From Cherax quadricarinatus (Eukaryota; Arthropoda; Malacostraca; Decapoda; Parastacidae): a stretch of 64,000 bases of DNA. Within the stretch, counting starts at the first letter, position 1; each line of letters begins with the position of its first letter. Positions 22,251 through 32,617 of the stretch are shown piece after piece. Made by a program: the position numbers and the translations under genes. A model generated the notes under the pieces. It did not search any database. It was not told where the DNA came from and saw nothing but the letters and a program-made list of their open reading frames with translations. The stretch covers positions 28,114,048-28,178,047 of the forward strand of contig NC_091298.1 in NCBI RefSeq assembly GCF_038502225.1. The letters run 5' to 3'.

Positions 22251-23192
22251 ATGGGCCCCAAGAAAGCTTCTAGTGCCAACCCTACAGCAATAAGGGTGAG
22301 AATTACTATGGAGATGAAGAAAAAGATCATTGATAAGTATGAAAGTGGAGTGCGTGTCTCCGAGCTGGCCAGGTTGTATAATAAACCCCAATCAACCATC
22401 GCTACTATTGGTGGTACAGCTGCTGCTGCTGCTGCTGCTGCTGTACCACCGTCAGCTGCTGCTGCACTGTCAGCTGCTGCTGCTGTACCACCGTCAGCTG
22501 CTCCTGCTGCTGTAGTACCGTCTGCTGCTGCTGTAGCATCGTCTGCTGCTGCTGTAGCATCGTCTGCTGCTGCTGTAGCATCGTCTGCTGCTGCTGTAGC
22601 ATCGTCTGCTGCTGCTGTAGCATCGTCTGCTGCTGCTGTAGCATCGTCTGCTGCTGCTGTAGCATCGTCTGCTGCTGCTGTAACATCGTCAGTTGCTGCT
22701 GTAGCATCGTCTGCTGCTGCTGTAGCATCGTCTGTTGCTGCTGTAGCATCGTCTGTTGCTGCTGTACCACCGTCAGCTGCTGCTGCTGCTGTAGCATCGT
22801 CTGCTGCTGCTGCTGCTGCTGTAGCATCGTCTGCTGCTGCTGTAACATCGTCTGCTGCTGCTGTAGCATCGTCTGTTGCTGCTGTACCACCGTCAGCTGC
22901 TGCTGCTGCTGTAGCATCGTCTGCTGCTGCTGTAACATCGTCAGTTGCTGCTGTAGTATTGTCTGCTGCTGCTGTAGCATCGTCTGTTGCTGCTGTACCA
23001 CCGTCAGCTGCTGCTGCTGCTGTAGCACCGTTGTTGGTGTGGCTTATTGAGAATACCAAGAAACAATTAACCCCAGAGGATTTGCCACCCAGGATAGCCC
23101 AAAAAAGTCAGTGTCATCGAAGACTGTCTAACTTATTTCCATTGGGGTCCTTAATCTTGTCTCCCAGGATGCAACCCACACCAGTCGACTAA
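22251..23192 (+). CDS. Tigger HTH domain fused to an alanine-rich repeat, open frame
   Basis: 313 codons from ATG 22251 (in GACCATGGGC, a fair Kozak context). Residues 1-52 are the CENP-B/Tigger N-terminal HTH: MGPKKASSANPTAIRV, EMKKKIIDKYESGVRVSELA, YNKPQSTIATI. Residues 55-262 are an Ala/Ser/Val array built on VASSAAA heptads (21-bp unit). Residues 263-313 return to transposase-like sequence (LLVWLIENTKKQL) and a shifted tail. No DDE residues. It could not transpose DNA; if translated, the HTH might still bind the element's ends (inference). It may equally be an untranslated accident of a triplet repeat whose unit length keeps the frame. Confidence 0.5.
   Translation: MGPKKASSANPTAIRVRITMEMKKKIIDKYESGVRVSELARLYNKPQSTIATIGGTAAAAAAAAVPPSAAAALSAAAAVPPSAAPAAVVPSAAAVASSAAAVASSAAAVASSAAAVASSAAAVASSAAAVASSAAAVASSAAAVTSSVAAVASSAAAVASSVAAVASSVAAVPPSAAAAAVASSAAAAAAVASSAAAVTSSAAAVASSVAAVPPSAAAAAVASSAAAVTSSVAAVVLSAAAVASSVAAVPPSAAAAAVAPLLVWLIENTKKQLTPEDLPPRIAQKSQCHRRLSNLFPLGSLILSPRMQPTPVD
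22412..23033. repeat. CTG/GTA-rich triplet array, 21-bp higher-order unit
   Basis: Runs of GCTGCTGCT separated by GTAGCATCGTCT or GTACCACCGTCA. The dominant unit is 21 bp. All reading frames on both strands tend to stay open (Ala/Ser, Leu or Gln tracts). It sits in the transposase between the first HTH and the LLVWL motif. Confidence 0.95.
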
Positions 23193-23434
23193 CACCCAGG
23201 TGAACAGGGAAAATGCCTGGAACTAGTGCTCATATTGGTGAATTTAGAGCCAGCAAAGGTTGGTTTGAGAGATTTAAGAATCGTAGTGACATGCACAGTG
23301 TGATAAAGCCTGTTCTGGAAGAAAATACCAAACAGGACCTACAGTACTCAGGAGGAAAAGGCACTCCCAGGACACAGTGTCTCATCAGCCATTGCTGCAT
23401 CTTCAATAAAGGTAAGTGTCATTTATTCTTCATT

Positions 23435-23484
23435 TAGTAGAGTAGTACATGCACAATATATATTGTGCATGTACTACTCTACTA
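23435..23484. repeat. 50-bp perfect palindrome in a Tigger 3' region
   Basis: Arm TAGTAGAGTAGTACATGCAC plus AATAT, followed by its exact complement. The same palindrome occurs at 56530-56579 in the other triplet-expanded Tigger, but not at the equivalent place in the copy at 42037-43165. Confidence 0.95.
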
Positions 23485-24257
23485 TTGTGCATGTATCCTT
23501 CTCTTTGTGTGTAGGAAAATGTATATTTCATGTGGTAAAATTTTTTTTTTCATACTTTTGGGTGTCTTGCACGGATTAATTTGATTTCCATTATTTCTTA
23601 TGGGGAAAATTCATTCGCATACCGAACATTTCGCATAACAGCCAGCCCTCTTGCACGGATTAAGGTCGCTATGCGGGGGTCCACTGTATTTTAAATACCT
23701 CCTAGACCAAAGATTGTTTTTATATAATATTAAAGATTAATTGATTTTAATGTGTGTATTTATGTATCCCGAACTCTTTATTACAAAAGGAGTAAAACTT
23801 ACCATCTTTAAAAATTACTTTTTTTTGTAATATAGTGTAACCTAAGTGTAAGAAGTAGCAAGACGTACCTGAAACCTTGCATGTTCATGAGACAGAAAAA
23901 TGGACACCGACAATCCATCATGTAAAAAATTACAGGCTTTCGTTTTACCTAATAATTATTATTAGGACAATAATAATACTGCTAATAATAATACAGTGTA
24001 ATAATAATAATAATAATAATAACAGTAAGGAGAAACTTCAAAAGGCTGCCAGTAGTTTGTGCCACCATCAGCAAAACATTGGTAACCACTACTAGTACAC
24101 ATTTCACCTGTCTAGACTTAAGTAGTCTATTAGTATTAGGTTAAGTCTCCCCGAAATGCCTCGGCGTGATAGTGGCTTTCTTTGCTCCAATCATATTATG
24201 ATATGTAAACACACATTGTAACCTTAGCAAAGAAATAAATATTTTATTTATTTATTT

Positions 24258-24366
24258 AAGGAACCTTCCTTGCGGGGGAAGTTCGCATTCTGAAATTTCG
24301 TTCATATCCAGAAGCAAAAAATTTACCAAACAACAGTGTATACAGTGGAACCAAACAGGTTCCACT
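24258..24366. mobile_element. Tigger-type end fragment with back-to-back terminal repeats
   Basis: 24258-24320 is the reverse complement of 32480-32545 (AACTTCCCCCTCAAG-like and TCCAGAAGC blocks). It ends in CAGTGGAACC-AAAC-GGTTCCACTG at 24343-24366, where two terminal repeats abut, with TA on both sides. A collapsed or foldback remnant. Confidence 0.55.
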
Positions 24367-25375
24367 GTATAGTCAAAAATTCTAGCAGCTTCAGATCAAG
24401 CAGGAGAAAGCTGGTAGGCCCACATGTGAGAGAATGGGTCTGTGTGGTCAGTGTGCACAGTATAAAAAAAATCCTGCAGCAAGCAGTGCATAACAAGAAA
24501 AAAAAAAAAATCCGACTGTGTTTTTGGATTAAAACGCCGACTTTGAGGTGTATTTTCGTATAGTTTTTATGATTATTTTCTCATTTTCATAGTCACATTT
24601 GATAGAATTGAAAACATATTATAGAAATGGAGGTGATTTTAATTGGTTTTACTCTGAAAAGGACCTTGAAATGGAGCTCAAATTAGGGGAAATGTTTGAT
24701 TTTTGCCAATGTTCAAGAGTAAACAAATGACATCATTGTTCAATAAATGTCCAACTAGCCATTCTAATATGCAGTCATAAATGGGTTGACATTATTTATA
24801 CAATTATTACAATATTACAGTAGTCTGTGTAACAGTAAATCTTCTAATTTTTTGATTGAATAAAAATTCAAAACGGAAAGCAAGAGTAATATCAGAGGGG
24901 CCTGGAGACGTGACTGATGAACAGAGAAAATGTTATTTTAGAGCCAGGAATGTCTGCATTGTTCATTCTGGACCCTATTTGAAATTGGCATATTTTTTAA
25001 TTTGCGTGAAATTGGCCAAATTGTCAATTTCTGACCACTATTGGGTAGTTGAAATCGGTAAATAGGCAGTTTCTTGTACTCAATAGAACAAATGGAGTTC
25101 TAAAGAAATAGCTATGAGTTTGGTTGACTGGAACAATGGAATTAGCCAAAAATAGGGCTCAAAGTGGGCAAAATCGCCGATTCGTAAATATCACCGACGT
25201 CGCTAACTTCACGAGAGCGTAATTCTGTAAGTTTTCCAACAAATTTCATAATTTTGGTGTTATTACCATCGGGAAAAGATTCTCTATCATTTCATAAGAA
25301 AAAAATAATTTTTTTTCCTAATATTTTGCGACACCAGGAGACACCTCAGGATTTGGGGTTGCGACAGTCAAAGGG
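24367..25375. mobile_element. TTAA-type nonautonomous element, left end lost
   Basis: Shares the family core (CTGGACCCTATTTGAAATTGG) and ends GCGACAGTCAAAGGG followed by TTAA (25376-25379). The left end is replaced by the foldback remnant at 24343-24366. Closest to 36957-38036 by its GACAGTCAAAGGG end. Confidence 0.8.
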
Positions 25376-25379
25376 TTAA

Positions 25380-26614
25380 CCCTTTCAGGGTTTTCGACAT
25401 ACTAATACGGCTTACACACCAGGGTTATTGACGTACTAGAAGGCCTAAATTCTAGCGCCTTCAAATCTAGTGAGAGAAAGCTGGTAGGCCTACATATGAA
25501 AGAATGGGTCTATGTGGCCAGTGTGCGCAGTATAAAAAAATCCTGCAGCACACAGTGCGTAATGAGAAAAAAAAAAACTTTGACCATGTTTTTGGATTAA
25601 AACCAACTTTGCACTGTATTTTCGAATGGTATTTATGGTTGTATTCTAGTTTTCCTGGTCTCATTTTATGGAATGGAAAACATATTACAGAAATTGAGAT
25701 GATTTTGATTGGTTTCACAGTGAAAAGTACCTTGAAATTGAGCTCAGAGTAGCAGAAATGTTCCATTTTTACCAAAGTTCAAAAGTAAACAAATCATGCC
25801 AAGCGTCCAATACACATCAACTGTTGAGTCTAATATTCTTTCTCAAGTACGCTGATATTATTTATACCATTTCTACTCTAATGCAGTAGTCTGCATAACA
25901 TTAAATCTTCTACATGACTCACGGACTCGTAATGACACGATTGCAAGCAAACCATACCACGGAGAGGTCTGGAGTTTTGAGACTCTCCGATCGCGGGTTC
26001 TATCCCCTTCCGTGGTATTGTTAGTAAATCTTCTATTTTGTGTAAGAATAAAAATTCAAAGTGAAAAGCAAAAGAAGTATAAGAGGGGCCTAGGGACGTG
26101 ACTAATGAACAAAGTTGTTGTTATTTTAGTGCCAGGAATGTCTGTCTTGTTTATTCTGGACCCTATTTGGAAATTGGCATCTTCTGAAATTTGTGTGAAA
26201 TTGGCAAAAATTGCCAATTTCTAACCACTTTATTGATTGAAATTGGTAAATGGGTGGTTTCTTGTGCTCGTTCGATAGGAAAAAAAAAAAAGTTCTAGTG
26301 AAATAAATATGATTTTTGTCGACTAGTACTGTATAGTCCTTGTGGCTTAGCGCTTCTTTTTGATTATAATAATAATGTCGACTAGTACACAGGAATTGGC
26401 CGAAAATAGGGCTCAAAGTTGGCGAAATCGCTGACCGCTAACTTCCCGAGAGCATAATTCCATAAGTTTTCTATCAAATTTCATACTTTTGGTGTCATTG
26501 TGATTGGGAAAAGATTCTCTATTATTTCACAAGAAAAAATCTTTTTTTTTTTTTCCCGAAAAATTTTCGACCCTGAGAACAAGTGTAGGAGAGGGCCTCT
26601 GAACCCTGAAAGGG
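25380..26614. mobile_element. TTAA-flanked nonautonomous element containing a SINE
   Basis: Starts CCCTTTCAGGGTTTTCGAC directly after the TTAA that ends the previous copy, and ends GAACCCTGAAAGGG-TTAA (26615-26618). The left end has a degraded palindrome at about 25402-25432. Interrupted by a 112-bp SINE at 25913-26024; without it the element is about 1.12 kb. Confidence 0.85.
25913..26024 (+). mobile_element. Short tRNA-derived SINE
   Basis: 112 bp flanked by the perfect 11-bp duplication TAAATCTTCTA (25902-25912 and 26025-26035). Contains a B-box-like GCGGGTTCTATCC and a body shared with 39623-40014 (GAGTTTTGAGACTCT, TCGTAATGACACGATTGCAA). No A box and no cloverleaf, so it is not a tRNA gene. 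Confidence 0.8.
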
Positions 26615-26621
26615 TTAAGGG

Positions 26622-26785
26622 TTAAAGGAGGGGGTTTGGGATATTGGCTGTTTGGAGTGACATCTAATCTGTCATATCTGGGCACCTCTGCAAAGACAGT
26701 GATTGTGTGAATGGTGGTGAAAGGGTTTTCTTTTTTTGGGTCACCCTACCTCGGTGGGAGACGGCCGATATGTTGAAAAAAATAC
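26622..26785 (+). mobile_element. RTE-like LINE 3' tail fragment
   Basis: Contains the RTE 3' UTR: GGGTTTGGGATATTGGC, ATCTGGGCACCTCTGCAAAG, GGTCACCCTACCTCGGTGGG and ATATGTTGAAAAA. Confidence 0.8.
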
Positions 26786-26795
26786 AAATAATATA

Positions 26796-28557
26796 CAGTA
26801 GACAGTCATTTAACACAGTAGTTACGTTCCTGTAAATGCCGTGTTAGACAAAACCATGTTAGACAAACTAAAGAACTTACGGAAAAAATTGGATTACGTT
26901 TCTGGAAATCCCCGAAAAGCCAGACAAATTTTTTTTAGACCTCCAGATCTTGCAAAATAAAAGTAAATATGCAGTTGTAGTGCATTGTCGTGATATATTA
27001 CTGCTTAAGACTACAAATGCAATAGAAATAATAGTATTTCTTACCTTAAATTGTGGGTAATGGTGTTTGTGGATGTTTGTGAAGAGAGTGGATATGGTTG
27101 GCGTGGCCCTACTGGGCTGAGGTGGATGGTTGTTGGTTGTCGGCAGAAGTGAATGGTAGAAGTTCTGGTACTGAAGTCGATGGTTGTATTGGAGTGTGCA
27201 TAAATTCTGTAATGGATCTCTGGGCTCTTTTACCATGCAGTACATTATACAGTTGACGGTAAGGCATCATCAGCTGGTCTAGACCCAGTTTCAAAGCACT
27301 GCTTCTAGATTTACTGGGGTCCTCTTCAGTGAAGAAGTCTGCTAGTTTAGCAGCAGCATGGAACTGCTCACACAACTGCTGCAATGTTAACTTATTTTCT
27401 TCAGGTTCTTCTTCATCTTCTGTTATCTCCCTCCCTTGTATCTGTGCATCGAGCTCTGCCAGCATTTCCTCTAGACTCCTGTCTTCATCATCATCATTAT
27501 CATCATCATCATCATCTAAGAACTCATTCACATCTTCATTCATATCTTCGAAACCATCACCTGGTAATCTTGCCAGCTGAACAATTTCCTGAACCTGATT
27601 TTCAAGCAAGGGAAAACCAGTGAAAGAATTAACTACAGAAGGCCATAACTTTCCCCAACCTGCATTTACTGTTGATTGGGGCACTTTATTCCATGCATTT
27701 CTAGCATAAGTGATGGCATCTGCAATGTTAAATTTATTCCAGAAGCTTGGTACTGCCAGGTTGGAGTCAGAGTCCATTGATGGAACTAGTTTTTTCATAA
27801 CTTATTTTGTGTAGTTAAACTTGAATGACTTAATAACTTCCCGATTCAGTGGTTGTATTAGAGATGTTGTATTTGGAGGCAAAAATACAACTTTTACATG
27901 TGGGGTCACATCCAGCAAAGTTTGTGGATGAGTACGGGAATTATCAAGAATGAAGAGAGTCTTGAATGCAAGGTTCTTGCTGTGCAGGTAAAATTTGACT
28001 TCAGGAATAAAGTGTTGCTTAAACCAGTGCATAAATATTTCCTCCCTCATCCATGCTAACTGGCTTGACCTCCAAATTACTGATAAGGTGTTTATATCTA
28101 CAACTTTCAAAGCATGAGGATTCTTAGAGCAGTAAATAACCATGGGCTTACACTTGAAATCACCTGCCGCATTACTGCAAAGGAGCAAGGTGAAGCGATC
28201 CTTTGCTGTCTTGAATCCCAGTGCACTTTTCTCTTGCTAACTGGTATAAGTTCGTGTTGGCATTTTTAAAAAAAAAAAAGCTTGTCTCGTCAGCATTAAA
28301 CACTTGATGAGAGTGGTGTGGGTGGCTTAGGGAGGCAGGGGATGGCAATAGGTCTCCCCCCATTGACACAGTGGTGTAACCCACTAACCCACAGACCATC
28401 CCACCCAGCAGGGGACCACGTGCTCAAAATATTTTTTCCCTAGTGCAACCGTGTTAAACTAATTTTACTAAGTGTTAAACACAAATATGCCGCAATTCTT
28501 CATTCGTGCTATAACAAAAACGTGCAAGACAAAATCTTGTTAAATGACAGTCTACTG
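26796..28557 (-). mobile_element. Tigger (pogo-type) transposon, complete ends, damaged transposase (1762 bp)
   Basis: Termini CAGTAGACAGTCATTTAACA and TAAATGACAGTCTACTG, flanked by TA (26794-26795, 28558-28559). The minus strand encodes the DDE and C-terminal regions; the N-terminal HTH is absent (the 5' UTR runs almost directly into the first catalytic Asp). Fragments of the same family lie at 6741-9826 and 17640-18193. Confidence 0.9.
27109..28340 (-). pseudogene. Tigger-type DDE transposase, broken
   Basis: Read leftward: FNADETSFFF (first catalytic Asp, about 28295), a frameshift in the poly-T/A at 28262-28280, a TAG just after it, then LLCSNAAGDFKCKPMVIYCS, LFILDNSRTHP (second Asp), FLPPNTTSLIQPLNREVIKS, an in-frame TAA at 27802-27804, then MDSDSNLAVPSFWNKFNIAD and the acidic C-terminus with a DDDDDDNDDDED run. 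Tigger/pogo enzymes use a third Asp in QPMDQGVI; here that residue is Asn (codon 27846-27844, one transition away). The protein is therefore both interrupted and catalytically altered. Confidence 0.9.
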
Positions 28558-28671
28558 TAATAATATATTAAGTTATTTACAAAAAACTACACCATTACAA
28601 AAAAATTACCAGACACCGGTATACCTTTACCAGATACTCGTATTTAAGCCACTTCAGTATTATTACAAAAT

Positions 28672-28770
28672 ATGGTGGAACCTCAGTTGTCAAACTTAAT
28701 TCCTTCCAATTGTTGGTTTGATGACCAAAATGGTCGACAACCAAACCAATTTTTCTCATAAAGAATAATG
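28672..28770. mobile_element. Tigger-type left-end scrap
   Basis: GGTGGAACCTCAGTTGTCAA and the following CTCATAAAGAATAATG resemble the terminal region of the CAGTGGAACC family. No right end; cut by an RTE fragment at about 28776. Confidence 0.45.
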
Positions 28771-28964
28771 TAAATAGAAAAAAGTTAGTATACGAGAGGT
28801 TTTTATTAAGTAGAAGCGATGCAATGAGGGAGGAGTAGAGGAGAGAAAAAGAGAGGTTAAGAGAATGGTGATTCAATGTAAAGAGAGAGCAAATAAGATT
28901 GGGTGAGATGTTATCAGCAAGTTTTGTTGAAAATTAGAAAAAGTTTTGGAGTGACATTAGTTAA

Positions 28965-30043
28965 CCCTTTCAGGGTCCAGAGGCCAAATTTCAGTGTGCA
29001 CCAGTGTCCAAGAATTTTCAGAAAATAATTGTTATTTTTTCTTATGAAATGCTAGAGAATCTTTTTCTGAAGGTAATAAAACAAAAAGTATGAAATTTGA
29101 TGGAAAATTGACGAAATTATGCTCTAGCGAATTTTGATGTGTCAGCGATATATACGCATCGGCAATTTTGCCAACTTTGACTCCCATTTTAGGCCAATTG
29201 CATTATTCCAGTTGACCAAATTCTTAGCTATTTCACTAGTATTACTTCTATTCTATCGATTGAGCACAAGAATTCGCCAAGTCAACTGTTTCAACTACAA
29301 AATAAAGTGATGGGAAATTGGTAATTTGGCCAATTTAATTCAAAGTTCAAAACACTCCAATTTCAAAATAGGGTCCAGAATAAACAATGTAGGCATTCCT
29401 GGCACTAAACTAACATTTCCTCTGTTCATTAGTTATGTTTTCAGGCTTTACTAATGAATTCCATTTTGATTTTTTATTCACATAATGAATTTTTATTCAA
29501 ACCAGAAAATAGGAGATTTACTGTTATGCAATATTGTAATAATTGTATAAATAATATCACCACATTTGTGAACGTATATTAGACCCACCAGCAGGCGTGT
29601 ATTAGACGTGTGAGGTCATTTGTTTACTCTTGAACATCGGCAAAAATTTAACATTTCTGCTATTTTGAGCTCAGTTTCAAGCCATTTCCAGTGCTAAAAC
29701 CAATCAAAATCATTTCTATTTCTGTAATATATCTTCCATCCTATCAAATGAGACCAAGAAATCGCAAATACAACTATAAAAAAACGTATGAAAAAACACT
29801 GCAAATTCGCTGTTTTAATCGAAAATTACAGTCTCGGTTTTTTTTCTCTCATTATGCACTATGTGCTGCAGGATTTGTTTTATGTTGTGCACACATACCA
29901 CATAGATATATTCTCTCATATCTAGGCCAAAATTTACCACTCACAGCTTTTCAGAGTGAGGTGAGCTCATGACGTCGATCATGAGCTCACGGTTTGGACC
30001 CTCAACGTAAAGCCGTAGATCTACGGCACGGACCCTCAAAGGG
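28965..30043. mobile_element. TTAA-flanked nonautonomous element inside an RTE
   Basis: Termini CCCTTTCAGGGTCC and GGACCCTCAAAGGG, flanked by TTAA at 28961-28964 and 30044-30047. The right end carries GTAGATCTACGG (30015-30026) and a partly scrambled second palindrome (GTCGATCATGAGC). It has the same end type as 6927-9604, and its sequence at 29598 shows the empty site of the TA element nested there. Confidence 0.9.
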
Positions 30044-30515
30044 TTAATAAGATGAGGAAGCCTGGGGAATGAATGGATTTGATAGTTAAAAATAGGAGAG
30101 GAGAGTTATTAAATAAAGAGTTAGAGGTATGAGGAAGATGGAAGGAATATTTTGAGGAATTGTTAAATGATGAAGATAGGGAAGCTGTGATTTCATGTAT
30201 AGGGCAAGGAAGAATAACATCTTATAGGAGTGAGAAAGAGCCAGTCGTGAGTTGGGGGGAGGGGGTTCGTGAGGCAGTGGGTAGAATGAAAGGAGGTAAA
30301 GCAGCTGGGATTGATGGGATAAAGATAGAAATGTAAAAAGCAGGTGTGGATACAGTTTTGGAGTGGTTGGTGCTTTAATTTAATAAATGTATAGAAAGGT
30401 AAAGAAAAGGTAAAGGAGGGTAAGGTACCTAGGGATTGATAGAGAGCATGCATAGTTCCTTTGTATAAAGGCAAAGGGGACAAAACAGTTCAAAATTTAT
30501 AGGGAAATATGTCTG

Positions 30516-31458
30516 TTGAGTATACTTGGTAAAGTGTATGATAGAGTTGTTGTTGAAAGAATTATGAGTAAGATGGAGAGTAGGATAGCAGATGAACAAG
30601 AAGGCTTTAGGAAAGGTAGGGGGTGTGTAGACGAAGTGTTTACAGTGAAACATATAGGTGAACAGTATTTAGATAAAGGTAAAGAAGTTTTCGTGTCATT
30701 TATGGATTTGGAAAAGGCATATAACAGGATGGATAGGGATGCAATGTGGCAGATGTTGCAAATGTATGGAATAGGAGGTAGGTTACTGAAAGCATTGAGT
30801 TTTTACAAGGATAGTGAGGCTCTGGTTAGAGTATGTACGAGAGAGGGAGATTATTTCCCAGAAAAAAGTAGGTTTTAGACAAGGATGTGTGATGTCACCA
30901 TGGTTGCTCAGTATATTTATAGATGGGTTGTAAGAGAAGTGAATGCACAGGTTTTGGCAGGAGGTGTGGGGTTAAAAGACTGAATCTAAGACAAAGTGGG
31001 AGTTGTCATAGTTGTTCTTTGTTGATGACACTGAGGTGAATCATAGAATTGATGAGGGGAGAAAGGTCATTGGTGCACTTGGGAGTCTGTGGAGACAAAG
31101 AACTTTGTCCATGAAAGCAAAGAGGGGAATGTATGAGATTATAATCATACAAACACACTTATATGGGTGTGAAACATGAGTGGTGAATGTTGCAACAAGG
31201 AGAATGCTGGAGGCAGTGATGTCATGTCTGAGAGCAATGTGTGGTGTGAATATAATGCAGAGAATTTGTAGTTTGGAAATTAGGAGGAGGTGCAGGATTA
31301 CAAAAGCTATTATCCAGAGGGCTGAGGAGGGGTTGTTGAGGTGGCTCAGACATGTAGCGAGGATGGAAGGAAATAGAATGACTTCGAGTGTGTGTAAATC
31401 TGTGTTGGAGGGCTGGCGGGGTAGGGGCAGCCTAGGAAAGGTTGGAGGGACTGGTTAA
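30516..31458 (+). pseudogene. RTE-like reverse transcriptase, decayed
   Basis: Readable pieces: EQEGFRKGRGCVDEVFTVKH, VSFMDLEKAYNRMDRDAMWQ, then frameshifts; the FADDT region (about 31015-31030) is reached in another frame as FVDDTE, and about 200 bp that follow it in intact copies are deleted. The C-terminus RRCRITKAIIQRAEEGLLRW is at 31288. Not functional. Confidence 0.85.
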
Positions 31459-31794
31459 AGGTGGTTTTGTGTGCGAGGGGCTTGGGCTTCCATCAAGCAT
31501 TTGTGAGCGTGTTAGATAGGAGCGAATGGAGACAAATGGTTTTTAGGACTTGACATGCTGTTGGAGTGTGAGCAGGGTTATATTTATAAAGGGATTCAGG
31601 GAAACCGGCATGCCGGGTTTGAGTCCTGGAGAAGGGAAGTAGTGTCTGCACTCTGAAGGAAGGGTGTTAGTGTTGCAGTTTTATAACTGTAATGTAAGCG
31701 TGCCTCTGGCAAGACAGTGATGAAGTGAATGGCCTTTTTCAAGGCTGCCCTGCCTTGGTGGGAGACAGCCAATGTGTCAATAAAAAAAATTGGT

Positions 31795-31925
31795 GAGTAC
31801 ACACAGACTGATGCAGATAGACCAACTGATAGAGATACAGATACAGATACTGACAGACAGATGAAGACAGACACACACATACAGATACACAGATACAGAT
31901 ACAGACACACACATACAGACATGTT
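31795..31925. repeat. Imperfect (ACAGAT/ACACAG)n microsatellite
   Basis: Mixed ACAGATACAG, GACAGACAG and ACACACATACAG units at the 3' end of the RTE copy. The overlapping ORFs are repeat shadows. Confidence 0.85.
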
Positions 31926-31984
31926 TGTGTAACACTGAGATAAAAATAAAGCCAAGGCAGTGCACGATCATCAATGTCACTCCA

Positions 31985-32110
31985 CTGCTGACAGTGCTTC
32001 AAGGAGTTTCATATATGCTCCAGCATGTCTAAAACATTGCTGGGACCTAAAAATACTTTGTGTTTCTAGATAATAGTATGTGACCAAGGCAGGTGAAAAT
32101 GTTGCCTGTC
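31985..32110 (+). mobile_element. Possible piggyBac 3' fragment
   Basis: TGCTGGGACCTAAAAATACT and TCTAGATAATAGTATGTGAC align by eye with ACTGGGACCTGTAAATACCT and GTAGATAATAGAATGTGATA at 53008-53060, just after the piggyBac C-terminus. Short and diverged. Confidence 0.4.
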
Positions 32111-32414
32111 AGTGTGTTTGTGACTGAGTACTATTTCAGTATCTAATATTAGTGTCAGAACAAACATTGGCTATGAAATCACATGAACTACTGCAAATTG
32201 TAATTATCAGAATATAAAAATTTATATAAATAAAAAAAAAAAGAAAAGTATATTGGCAGCATTTTTGCAAGCAGCAGGACTCCATGTTGCCATCAGGTGA
32301 GCATCCAGTGCCAACTTTGTGGTCTTATGTCTCGGTAAGTACTGACCTTAAATTTTTTTTTTTCATCCTATTGTATGTAGAAAAAGCCGTATTTTTTTTT
32401 TTTCCAAAATTCTG

Positions 32415-32550
32415 TGGAACCTTGGCTTACGAATGCCCCACCATGCGAATTTTTCAGGATACGAACAGTCACTTGATTGATTTTATGCTTCTGGATATGA
32501 ACGAAATTTCAGGATGCTAACTTCCCCCTCAAGATAGGTTCCTTGGTGAG
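32415..32550. mobile_element. Tigger-type end fragment
   Basis: TGGAACCTTGGCTTACGAAT is the terminal repeat, followed by a GGATACGAACAGTCACTTGA block; its interior matches the reverse complement of 24258-24320. The flanking 32550-32605 (GAATTGGATCTGTGCTCCAC) matches 20210-20262 in reverse. Confidence 0.5.
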
Positions 32551-32617
32551 GGGCTCTTGGTCAAGGGAATTGGATCTGTGCTCCACTTTCCTAAATTAAT
32601 AGTAATATAATAATAAT

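Larger units (their letters stand above)
21979..23686 (+). mobile_element. Tigger-type element with triplet expansion (1708 bp), complete ends
   Basis: Termini CAGTGGACCCCCGCATACC and TATGCGGGGGTCCACTG, flanked by TA (21977-21978, 23687-23688). Contains a transposase HTH (22251-22410), a (GCT/GTA)-rich array (22412-23033), a short downstream piece of transposase (23034-23420) and a 50-bp palindrome (23435-23484). The DDE catalytic domain is missing. Confidence 0.9.
20564..23832. mobile_element. Solo LTR (Gypsy-like), with two elements nested inside
   Basis: Starts TGTTACGGCCCCCTGCC and ends GTAATA, flanked by the 5-bp duplication TAGTG (20559-20563 and 23833-23837). Rejoining the flanks restores the RTE-type sequence TGTGTAGTG-T(A/G)ACCTAAG. 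Subtracting the nested pieces (20777-21254 and 21979-23686) leaves about 1.08 kb, a plausible LTR size. The interior has repeated units (CTGGCCTTAGAAGCAGTAGG). No gag-pol was seen. The last base pair pair should be CA; here it is TA. Confidence 0.65.
20281..23950 (-). mobile_element. Short RTE-derived nonautonomous element (5' UTR fused to 3' tail), split by a solo LTR
   Basis: 20281-20563 and 23838-23950 together. Read leftward it is the RTE 5' UTR (ACAGGCTTTCGTTTTAC at 23931-23947 in the + orientation, then the AGTAGCAAGACGTACCTG block) followed directly by the RTE 3' tail (GGCCACCCTGCCTTGGTGGG). No endonuclease or RT lies between. The fusion point, CTCCTGTATAAATTACC joined to an AAA-rich linker, recurs at 43226-43365 and 51365-51556, so it is a family and not a random deletion. 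Confidence 0.75.
28776..31795 (+). mobile_element. RTE-like LINE (family B), internal and 3' part, split by a TTAA element
   Basis: 28776-28960 corresponds to the endonuclease-RT linker (as at 11455-11645) and 30048-31795 continues with the RT, C-terminus and 3' tail (GCTGCCCTGCCTTGGTGGGAG then AATAAAAAAA). The interruption 28965-30043 is a TTAA element. The coding sequence is heavily decayed with stops and frameshifts. Confidence 0.85.
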
